Source: JBDFMH01 sp047238125
GTDB taxonomy: Bacteria > Pseudomonadota > Alphaproteobacteria > Sphingomonadales > Sphingomonadaceae
Length of the DNA stretch: 64,000 bases
Assembly: GCF_047238125.1 (NCBI RefSeq)
Contig: NZ_JBDFMH010000001.1
Coordinates: 806,001 to 870,000 of the forward strand
Direction of reading: 5' to 3'
A program made the position numbers and the translations under genes. A model generated the notes under the pieces. The model searched no databases and was not told the DNA's origin. It saw nothing but the letters and a program-made list of their open reading frames with translations. This document shows positions 35,617 to 43,111 of the stretch, one piece after another (within the stretch, counting starts at the first letter, position 1; each line of letters opens with the position of its first letter).

Positions 35617-35703
35617 CTCACTCGTCCTTCCGCGCGCCGCCTTGCGCCACGGGAGGGGGATACGCAACCATAGCTCTTCTATCAGGCTGATCGACCGGGC
35701 GGA

Positions 35704-36648
35704 TCAGGCGCCCGGCACGCCCAGGGTTCGCGCGGCATCGGCCAGCTTTGCGGCATCGGCCGGGTTCGCGGCCCGCGCGGCAGCCAGCGCCGCAGTCGCA
35801 CCCGGCGCGTCGTTTAACACCATCCGCGCGCGCATCAGGCGGATCCAGCCATCGGGATCCTTCGGGTTTGCAGTCAGCTTGGCGGCGAGCCCGTCCACCA
35901 TCTGCTTGACCATCGCATCCTGCTGGCTGGGTGGCAGCGACGATGCGGCGGCGAGCTGATCCCGGGTCGGGCCTGGAATACCGGCTGACGCCACTGCGGC
36001 TCCGCTGCCCGTCGCGACCGGCGGGGCGATCGCAGCCGGGGCCGCTGCGGGCAGCCGGCCGGCGATGTCGATCTTGTTCGCGGACGCCACCTGCTGGGTG
36101 ATCTGGCGGACCGACTCGGCGTAAGGAGCATCGGCCGGGCTGTCGTTCAGCAGGGCGATCCAGTCTTCCACCGCGCCTTTGTGGTCGCCGCCCATATCCT
36201 TGCGGACGGCCAGGAAATATCGTGCGCGAGCATCCTTGGCATCCTGACGCAAGGCGGTTTGGAACGCCTGAGCGGCCTGTGCATCGACGCCGCCTTCGCC
36301 GGCCAGCACCATCGCTTCTCCGAGTGCCGACCAGGCCGAGCCATCGGCGGGCGTAAGCGCGGTGAGCCGCTTATAGGCATTGACGCTGTCGCCATAACGG
36401 GCGGTTTCGAAATAGCCGATCGCCAGCATCCGCCAGCCCTGCGCGTCGTTGGGATTGGCCTTCAGCCGGGTCTCGAGCGCAGCGATCATCGTCCGCAGGT
36501 CACCCGCGGGGGCAGCGGCCGCGACGGGAGCCGCCGCATCCTCGCGCTGCCGCAGGACCGCAATGGCGACCGCGATCAGCGCGATGATCGCCGCGAGCGC
36601 GAGCGCGATCCGCCCGAGCGGTAGGGTTCGGCCGGCAGCGGTGGCCAT
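35704..36648 (-). CDS. TPR membrane protein, CcmI/CcmH-like cytochrome c biogenesis factor
   Basis: A 314-residue protein with one N-terminal membrane helix (LGRIALALAAIIALIAVAIAVL) and a soluble domain with tetratricopeptide repeats (NPNDAQGWRMLAIGYFETARY, LTPADGSAWSALGEAMVLAG, NPKDPDGWIRLMRARMVLND). This resembles the periplasmic TPR part of CcmI, which holds apocytochrome c for haem attachment. ATG 36648 is chosen because GGAGA lies about ten bases upstream. It is divergent from the multihaem cytochrome island by 150 bp, which makes the maturation role attractive, but TPR proteins are easily misassigned and no ccm genes are present. Confidence 0.65.
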   Translation of the reverse strand: MATAAGRTLPLGRIALALAAIIALIAVAIAVLRQREDAAAPVAAAAPAGDLRTMIAALETRLKANPNDAQGWRMLAIGYFETARYGDSVNAYKRLTALTPADGSAWSALGEAMVLAGEGGVDAQAAQAFQTALRQDAKDARARYFLAVRKDMGGDHKGAVEDWIALLNDSPADAPYAESVRQITQQVASANKIDIAGRLPAAAPAAIAPPVATGSGAAVASAGIPGPTRDQLAAASSLPPSQQDAMVKQMVDGLAAKLTANPKDPDGWIRLMRARMVLNDAPGATAALAAARAANPADAAKLADAARTLGVPGA

Positions 36649-36798
36649 GCGATCGGTCTCCAAATGTTTCGCAACTGCACATCCAGTCTAGCGGTCGCCG
36701 TGCAAGATGATAGAGTGGCCGACAAGGGGTCGCACCAAATAACCGCAAGGGCCGGGGGGAAGCCGGCAGTTTCAACGGCGTATGGGTGTGGGGGCGGA

Positions 36799-39237
36799 AT
36801 GGCAGACAGCTATCGGATCGCCGTGATCGGCTCCGGGCCCGCGGGCCTGAGCGCGGCGGCGCGCGCGGCGCAGCTGGGGCTGAGCCACGTGCTGCTGGAG
36901 AAGACCGACCATCTGTCGGACACGATCTACAAATATCAAAAGGGCAAGCATGTGATGGCCACGCCGAGCCAGCTCGTGCTGCGCTCGGACCTGCCGTTCG
37001 ACGCCGGCAAGCGCGAAGCGATCCTCGGCCTCTGGAACGACGGCGCGGCCGGACAGAAGATCAACGTGCGCTATCATGCCGAGGTGAAGTCGATCGCGGG
37101 CGAGAAGGGCGCCTTCGAGATCGGGCTGCGGGATGGATCGACCATCCGCGCCGAGACGATCATCATGGCGATCGGTACTCAGGGCAACCCCAACCTGCTG
37201 CGCGTTCCCGGCGCCGACAGCGGCAACCCGATCGTTCAGTATCAGCTCGACGATCCCGGCGAATATGTGGACGAGCATATCCTGGTTGTCGGCGCGGGCG
37301 ATGCCGGGATCGAGAATGCGATGGGCCTGGCCGCGGATCCCGCGCAGCGCAACATCGTGACGATCATCAACCGCACGGCCGATTTCAGCCGCGCCAAGGA
37401 TGCCAATGTGAAAGGCCTGTTCGCCGCGCGCGATCAGGGCCGCGTCAACGTGATCGGGGAGACATCGCCCAACCGGGTCGAACCGGGGTTCGTGACACTG
37501 GACACGCGCGACGGCGAGATGCGCATTCCCTGCAATCGCATCATCGCGCGGATGGGGTCGGCTCCGCCGCGCAAATTCATCGAGGAATGCGGCATCGAAT
37601 TCACCAGTGCCGACCGCGAGGCTTTCCCCAAGCTCACCTCGACCTTCGAATCGACCAAACCCGGCATCTTCGTGATCGGCGCGCTGGCGGGCTATCCGCT
37701 GATCAAGCACTGCATGAATCAGGGCTATGACGTCGTCGAGTTCATCAACGGCAACACCGCCCTGAAACCGGCCGACGAGCCGATCCTCGAAGCCAAGTTC
37801 GCGCAGCTGCCGCAGAGCCGCTCGGTCGACGAGTGGCTGGAATTCCTGCGCGCCAACGTGACGATCCTGAACGACCTGTCGCCGCTTCAGATGCGCGAGT
37901 TCATGCTGGACAGCGAGGTGCGGGCCTACAGCCGCGGCGATACCATCTTCGAGAAGAATGATCCCGGGTCGTCGCTGTTCGGCATCGCATCAGGATCGGT
38001 CGTGGTCGATGTCGGTCGCGGCCGAACCGTACCCATCCCTGTCGGCTCCATCTTCGGCGAAGTCGGACTGATCTCGGGGCGCCGGCGTGGTGCCACCATC
38101 AAGGCTGCGGCCGATGCCATCCTCGTCGAGGTGTCGCGTACGGCCGCCCTCAAGCTGATGGCGTCCGTCCCCGCAGCGAAACGCGCCGTGACCCGTATCT
38201 CGACCGAGCGGCAGCTGCTGCAGATGTTCGGATCGAGCTTAAAGCCCGAGGATCTGAGCGAAGTGCTCGACAAGGTCGAGATCAAGACGGTGCGCGCCGG
38301 CGAGGCGGTGCTGACCGAGGGCGAGGAAGGCAAGGACATCTATGTTATCCGGTCCGGATCGATGGTCGTCGAAAAGGCGATCGGCGGCCGGCCGGTGTTC
38401 CTGCGCTATCTGCCGGCGGGCAATTATGTCGGCGAGATGGCGCTGATCGATGGCGGCCGCCGCACCGCCACCGTGCGCGCTGCGGTGAAATCGGAACTGA
38501 TCCGCGTCGATGGCGAGGCGTTTGGCCGGTTGCTCGCGCGCAAGCCCGAGCTGTTCGCGAAAGCCAAGCAGGACATGGCGTCGCGCCAAGATCTGAACGC
38601 CTTCATTGAGGCCAAGAAGGACAGTTTCTCGACCGTCGTCGACATGTATTCCGAGACGGCAAAGTTCCTAGTCGACAATGGCATCGGCGAAGCGACCGAC
38701 GTGCTGCTGATCGACGAGAATCTGTGCGTTGGCTGCGACAATTGCGAGAAGGCGTGCGCCGACAGCCACGAAGGCCTGTCACGGCTCGATCGCGAAGCTG
38801 GGCGCACCTACGCCCATCTCCACGTGCCGACGTCGTGCCGCCACTGCGAACATCCGCATTGCATGGCCGATTGCCCGCCCAATGCGATCCACCGCGGCGC
38901 CGATGGCGAGGTGTTCATCGACGATAGTTGCATCGGGTGCGGCAACTGCCAGCGCAATTGCCCCTATGGCGTGATCCGGATGGACAAGGTGCCGCCGAAG
39001 AAGCCGAGCCTGCTGAGCTGGCTGTTCTTCGGCGCGGGGCCTGGGCCGGGCGAGCCCAACAAGAAATGGGCGTACAAGAATGCCAAGGGCGAAGCGCCCA
39101 AGAAGGCGATCAAATGCGACATGTGTTCGGGCATCGAGGGCGGCCCGGCCTGCGTGCGCGCCTGCCCGACCGGCGCCGCGATCCGCGTGGCACCAGAAGG
39201 ATTTCTGACCGTGGCGCGGCTGGAGCAGGCGCAATGA
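36799..39237 (+). CDS. FAD oxidoreductase / twin cNMP-binding / 4x[4Fe-4S] ferredoxin fusion
   Basis: A cytoplasmic 812-residue fusion. Residues 1-~340 are a thioredoxin-reductase-like flavoprotein (FAD loop GSGPAGLSAAARAA, NAD(P) loop VVGAGDAGIENA, no redox CxxC). Two CRP-type cyclic-nucleotide-binding domains follow at ~351-457 and ~481-575; both phosphate-binding cassettes keep Glu and Arg (FGEVGLISGRRRGAT; VGEMALIDGGRRTAT). Residues ~640-812 are a four-cluster DmsB/NrfC-like ferredoxin: CVGCDNCEKAC, CRHCEHPHCMADC, CIGCGNCQRNC and CDMC...CVRAC. The likely job is electron transfer from NAD(P)H through FAD and Fe-S clusters to the membrane cytochrome b encoded 22 bases downstream, gated by cAMP or cGMP. 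Domains are seen; electron direction and ligand are inferred. Confidence 0.85.
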   Translation: MADSYRIAVIGSGPAGLSAAARAAQLGLSHVLLEKTDHLSDTIYKYQKGKHVMATPSQLVLRSDLPFDAGKREAILGLWNDGAAGQKINVRYHAEVKSIAGEKGAFEIGLRDGSTIRAETIIMAIGTQGNPNLLRVPGADSGNPIVQYQLDDPGEYVDEHILVVGAGDAGIENAMGLAADPAQRNIVTIINRTADFSRAKDANVKGLFAARDQGRVNVIGETSPNRVEPGFVTLDTRDGEMRIPCNRIIARMGSAPPRKFIEECGIEFTSADREAFPKLTSTFESTKPGIFVIGALAGYPLIKHCMNQGYDVVEFINGNTALKPADEPILEAKFAQLPQSRSVDEWLEFLRANVTILNDLSPLQMREFMLDSEVRAYSRGDTIFEKNDPGSSLFGIASGSVVVDVGRGRTVPIPVGSIFGEVGLISGRRRGATIKAAADAILVEVSRTAALKLMASVPAAKRAVTRISTERQLLQMFGSSLKPEDLSEVLDKVEIKTVRAGEAVLTEGEEGKDIYVIRSGSMVVEKAIGGRPVFLRYLPAGNYVGEMALIDGGRRTATVRAAVKSELIRVDGEAFGRLLARKPELFAKAKQDMASRQDLNAFIEAKKDSFSTVVDMYSETAKFLVDNGIGEATDVLLIDENLCVGCDNCEKACADSHEGLSRLDREAGRTYAHLHVPTSCRHCEHPHCMADCPPNAIHRGADGEVFIDDSCIGCGNCQRNCPYGVIRMDKVPPKKPSLLSWLFFGAGPGPGEPNKKWAYKNAKGEAPKKAIKCDMCSGIEGGPACVRACPTGAAIRVAPEGFLTVARLEQAQ

Positions 39238-39259
39238 TCGCCGGGGCGGGGGGCTGACC

Positions 39260-40141
39260 ATGGCATCGCGGGGGATGCAGAAGGAACGCGCGCGCGGCCG
39301 CAAGGTGACCGCGCATGAAGGTTTCCTACGCTATGGTCATTTCCGCTGGCTCAAGATCGTCAGCGTGATCGGCATCGTGATGATCGCTATCTACGCGCTC
39401 GTCGACGTCCAGCCGCGGCCGAACGGCGGCAGTTGGTACGGCTACACGCTGGGCACAATCGGTGCGCTGTTGATCCTGTGGCTGACGGCACTCGGCCTGC
39501 GCAAGCGCGCGATGACGCCGGGCAAATGGTCGTTGAAGGCGTGGACGTCAGCGCACGTCTATCTCGGCCTGCTGCTGATCGTGATCGGCACGCTGCACGC
39601 GGGCTTCCAGTTCGGCTGGAACGTCCACACGCTGGCCTATGCGCTGATGATGCTGGTGATCGTCTCGGGCATCTACGGCATCTCGGCCTATGCTACGCTG
39701 CCCGAAAAGCTGTCCGACAATCGCGGCGAAACGACCGAGACGATGATGCTGGACAATATCCGCCAGCTCGACCGCCAGCTGCACGATACCGCGCAGCCGC
39801 TGGAGCATCGCTATGCTGAAATGGTGCGGCTGAGCCTGGAAGACGATCCGTTCGGCGGTGGCCTGCTTGCGCGGCTCAGCGGCCGATATCCGCGCTGCGG
39901 CACGGCACGCGCGCAGGCTCTTGTCCGCCAGCATACCGGCTACAAGGCTGCGATCGGCAATGATCCGCTCGAAAAGGTGGATAGCCTGCTGGAACGCAAG
40001 CGCGCGATGCTGTCGCGGATGCGCAAGCATATGCGGCTGAAGGCGCTGCTGGAAATCTGGCTGTACGTGCATGTGCCCGCCACCTTCGCGCTGATCGCGG
40101 CGCTGACCGCGCATATCGTCAGCGTCTTCTTCTACTGGTGA
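39260..40141 (+). CDS. Membrane cytochrome b (putative dihaem)
   Basis: A 293-residue inner-membrane protein with five predicted helices (~31-50, 61-80, 98-117, 122-143, 270-292) and a ~120-residue soluble loop between helices 4 and 5. Two helices carry histidines 14 residues apart, H99/H113 (AHVYLG...GTLHAG) and H271/H285 (VHVPATF...TAHIVS), the classic spacing for two stacked b haems. It would accept electrons from the Fe-S fusion protein upstream, or exchange them with quinone, and pass them to the decahaem protein seven bases downstream. The haem number is inferred from histidine spacing. Confidence 0.75.
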   Translation: MASRGMQKERARGRKVTAHEGFLRYGHFRWLKIVSVIGIVMIAIYALVDVQPRPNGGSWYGYTLGTIGALLILWLTALGLRKRAMTPGKWSLKAWTSAHVYLGLLLIVIGTLHAGFQFGWNVHTLAYALMMLVIVSGIYGISAYATLPEKLSDNRGETTETMMLDNIRQLDRQLHDTAQPLEHRYAEMVRLSLEDDPFGGGLLARLSGRYPRCGTARAQALVRQHTGYKAAIGNDPLEKVDSLLERKRAMLSRMRKHMRLKALLEIWLYVHVPATFALIAALTAHIVSVFFYW

Positions 40142-40148
40142 GCCGCCC

Positions 40149-41954
40149 ATGACCTTCGTCGTCCGCCAGATCGCCCGCACCGCCGACGGCCGCGAGATCG
40201 TCCGCCCCACCCACTATGCCAAGGATCGGCTGACCGTCGGCCGTGGCACCGAGAGCGATATCCTGCTCGAGGATCTCGCGGTGACTCTGCACCATGTCAC
40301 GATCAGCGAGGCCGGGCCGGATCGCATCCGGATCGAGGCGGCGGCCGGGCTGCCGTTCGATCTCGACGGCAGCTCCAAACAGCAGGCGGAGGTTGCGCCG
40401 TCGCGCGGCGCCAATCTGCGGATCGGATCGCACTCGCTGGATTTCGCGCGCGGCGACAACGGCGAGACCGTCATCACGGTCGAGCGTGTGGGCGGCATAT
40501 CGGAAGCGTCCGAAGAGATTGACGAGAGCCGTGCCTTCTCGTTGACCGGGCGGGCGCCGGGCAAGCGCGCGATGGCCTGGACGCTGATCGCGCTGACGCT
40601 GGCCGCCTTCCTGGCCTGGCCGATCTGGAGCTTCTATAATCGAGCCGAGCCGGCCGATCGGACGCTGGAAGTGGCGCGAGAACGCCAGCCGAACCGTTTC
40701 CATGCGGACGAGACCTGGTCGTCGGGCCGCCTATCGCTGGCGCACGCCAATCTCGAGAATGACTGCAAGGCCTGCCATACCCAGCCGTTCGTCGCCGTTC
40801 GAGACGACAGCTGCATTGCCTGCCACGACGATGTCCACGATCACGCCGATCCCCGCCGTCTGGTCGGCGCGCGGGAGAAGCCCGGCTTCTTCCGGGCCGC
40901 GCAGATCAACATCGCCGGCGCGTTCAACATTCCGCAGGGGCGCTGCGTGGAATGCCATACCGAGCATGAAGGCGCCAAACAGATGCCGGTGACGGCACAG
41001 CGCTTCTGCAGCGACTGCCATGCCTCGCTCGACCAGCGACTGCGCGATACCAAGATCGACAATGCCGGCGACTTCTCCAAGGCGCACCCGCAGTTCAAGG
41101 TGGCGGTGCTGACCAACTGGACGGGCCCCAAGCCGCAGTTCCAGCGGATGTCGCTGGATGCATCGCCGCGTGAGGATTCCGGGCTGAAGTTTCCGCACGC
41201 GCTGCACCTTTCAGCCACCAACGGCGTCGCGCGCATGGCGCAGACGCTGGCCGACGAGCATGACTTCGGCAAGAAGCTGGAATGCAAGAACTGCCACACA
41301 CCAGACCGCACCGGCGTTCGCTTCCAGGATATCGAGATGGAGGAGAGCTGCGGCATGTGTCACAGCCTGGCCTTCGATCGGGTTGACGGCACCACCCGTA
41401 CGCTTCGCCACGGCGAACCTCGCCAGGTGATCGCCGAGCTGCGCGATTTCTATGCGGTCAACGGCCCGGCTCGCCCGCCGAGCCTGGGGGGGATGGCGCG
41501 GCGACGGCCGGGTGATTTTGCGGCCGACCGCACCGCCTTCAACTACAACAACGCGGTCGCCAACCAGGGCAGCCGGTCGGCGGCGGCCATCCGGGCGGTC
41601 TTCTCCGAGGGCGGAGCCTGCTATGATTGTCACCGGATCGACTTCAGCACCGCCGGTGGCCTGAATGTCGATGTCCATCCGGTAAAGCTCACCCAGCGCT
41701 ACATGAGCAAGGGCTGGTTCGATCACGCGCCGCACCGGAAGGAAAAGTGTGAAACCTGCCATGCGGCGAAGACGTCGAACGCGTCGTCGGACGTCCTGCT
41801 GCCCAAGATCGCGACCTGCCGCGAGTGCCATGGCGGCGAGAGCGCGCGCAAGGAGGTGCCGTCTTCCTGCGCGATGTGCCACGATTACCATGTCGGCGAC
41901 GGACCCCCGGCAATGGCGAAGCGCGTGCGACGGGAACGGATCGCGTCGCGTTGA
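40149..41954 (+). CDS. FHA domain-transmembrane-decahaem c-type cytochrome
   Basis: A 601-residue protein of three parts: an N-terminal FHA-like domain (~20-100; LTVGRGTESDI, then LHHVTIS), one membrane helix (~141-162, MAWTLIALTLAAFLAWPIW), and a periplasmic region with ten CXXCH motifs (CKACH near 206 through CAMCH near 574). FHA domains bind phosphothreonine peptides; here the usual Ser-x-x-His is LHH and the NG loop is weak, so binding is uncertain. The helix places FHA in the cytoplasm and haems in the periplasm, so the protein could couple kinase signalling to electron export. It sits in a tight operon with the cytochrome b (7 bp spacing). Confidence 0.85.
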   Translation: MTFVVRQIARTADGREIVRPTHYAKDRLTVGRGTESDILLEDLAVTLHHVTISEAGPDRIRIEAAAGLPFDLDGSSKQQAEVAPSRGANLRIGSHSLDFARGDNGETVITVERVGGISEASEEIDESRAFSLTGRAPGKRAMAWTLIALTLAAFLAWPIWSFYNRAEPADRTLEVARERQPNRFHADETWSSGRLSLAHANLENDCKACHTQPFVAVRDDSCIACHDDVHDHADPRRLVGAREKPGFFRAAQINIAGAFNIPQGRCVECHTEHEGAKQMPVTAQRFCSDCHASLDQRLRDTKIDNAGDFSKAHPQFKVAVLTNWTGPKPQFQRMSLDASPREDSGLKFPHALHLSATNGVARMAQTLADEHDFGKKLECKNCHTPDRTGVRFQDIEMEESCGMCHSLAFDRVDGTTRTLRHGEPRQVIAELRDFYAVNGPARPPSLGGMARRRPGDFAADRTAFNYNNAVANQGSRSAAAIRAVFSEGGACYDCHRIDFSTAGGLNVDVHPVKLTQRYMSKGWFDHAPHRKEKCETCHAAKTSNASSDVLLPKIATCRECHGGESARKEVPSSCAMCHDYHVGDGPPAMAKRVRRERIASR

Positions 41955-42108
41955 AGGCGCTGGCCATGGGCGGGGTTTACAGCTTGTGCGCTGAATCACA
42001 GGCTGTGCCCTGCGACACGCTATCGTGCGACTCATGTTCCGATCGATGCCAGATCCTGATCCCGGCCATGCGCCGGGCTGGGGCCATCCGAAGAGGAGTG
42101 ACGATCGC

Positions 42109-42960
42109 GTGATGCTCGTCGCCCAGATTACCGATCTCCACCTGGGCTTCGATCCCGGCAATCCGCACGAGTTCAACCGCAAGCGGCTCGATCAGGTTAT
42201 CGCCCGGCTCGCCAATCTCGATCGCCGGCCGGATCTGATCCTTGCGACCGGTGACCTGGTCGATCGCGGCGATGTCGAGAGCTATGCGGCGCTGCGCGAT
42301 GCGCTTTCGGCGGCTGGTGTTCCGGTCTATCTGTGCATGGGCAATCATGACGTGCGCGACAATTTCGCGCGCGTGTTTCCCGAGACGCCGATCGCCGACG
42401 GCTTCGTGCAATATGTCGTCGATCATGGCCCGCTCCGCTTCGTGGTGATCGACACGCTGGAGGAAGGACGCCACGGCGGCGCCTTTTGCGAACAGCGCGC
42501 GGCATGGCTGTCTCGGACGCTGGCTGAGGATCTTCACCGGCCGACCGTGATCGTGCTGCACCATCCGCCGGTCGAAACCGGGATCGACTGGATGACGACC
42601 GATCCGGCTGAACCCTGGGTGATCCGGCTTGAACAGGCGATGGCCGGCCATGCCAACATCGTGGGCATGGTTTGCGGCCATATCCATCGCCCGATCGTCA
42701 CTGGCTGGAAGGGCTGGCCGGTCGCGGTCTGCCCATCGACCGCGCCGCAGGTGGCGCTGACGCTGTCGCCGATCGATCCCGATCGACCCGATGGCCGGCC
42801 GATGATCGTGGCTGATTCGCCCGGCTATGCGCTGCACTATTGGAACGGGCAGTCGCTGGTCACCCATTTTGACACCAGCGACGAACATGTCGTGCTGGCG
42901 CGTTATGACGGCGCGATGCAATCGCTGGTGCAGGGCATGCTGGACGAGCGCCCAGCCTGA
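42109..42960 (+). CDS. CpdA-like 3',5'-cyclic nucleotide phosphodiesterase
   Basis: A class III cyclic nucleotide phosphodiesterase of the calcineurin-like metallophosphoesterase fold. The metal ligands are all visible in order: ITDLHLG (DxH), LATGDLVDRGD (GDxxD), MGNHDVR (GNHD), VLHHPP (H) and CGHIHRP (GHxH). From GTG 42109 it is 283 residues; GGAG at 42095-42098 supports that start or ATG 42112. It lies 154 bp after the decahaem gene in the same direction. Its neighbour carries two cNMP-binding domains, suggesting it resets the cAMP signal acting on the electron-transfer proteins. Other cyclic or phosphodiester substrates are possible. Confidence 0.85.
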   Translation: MMLVAQITDLHLGFDPGNPHEFNRKRLDQVIARLANLDRRPDLILATGDLVDRGDVESYAALRDALSAAGVPVYLCMGNHDVRDNFARVFPETPIADGFVQYVVDHGPLRFVVIDTLEEGRHGGAFCEQRAAWLSRTLAEDLHRPTVIVLHHPPVETGIDWMTTDPAEPWVIRLEQAMAGHANIVGMVCGHIHRPIVTGWKGWPVAVCPSTAPQVALTLSPIDPDRPDGRPMIVADSPGYALHYWNGQSLVTHFDTSDEHVVLARYDGAMQSLVQGMLDERPA

Positions 42961-43111
42961 TCATCGGATGAGGCCGTTGTGCCGGTTCCACCCTAAGCTG
43001 CACTTCGTAGTCCCCTGAGTTTCGACCACGTCGGTGACTGGTCGCAGCCGCGAGACTTTACCAGCTATGCCGCGTCGGATCTTGCGGCGAAGGTTCGCGA
43101 GCGATCGCGCC

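Noticed and set aside
36649..36798. FNR or CRP box in the divergent region before the flavin/Fe-S fusion
   Set aside because: I looked for TTGAT-N4-ATCAA and TGTGA-N6-TCACA and saw no convincing match on either strand.
39260..41954. Assignment as a NapC/NirT or MtrA/CymA homologue
   Set aside because: The cytochrome b has no c-haem motif and the decahaem protein has an N-terminal FHA domain; shared CXXCH motifs alone do not justify those names.
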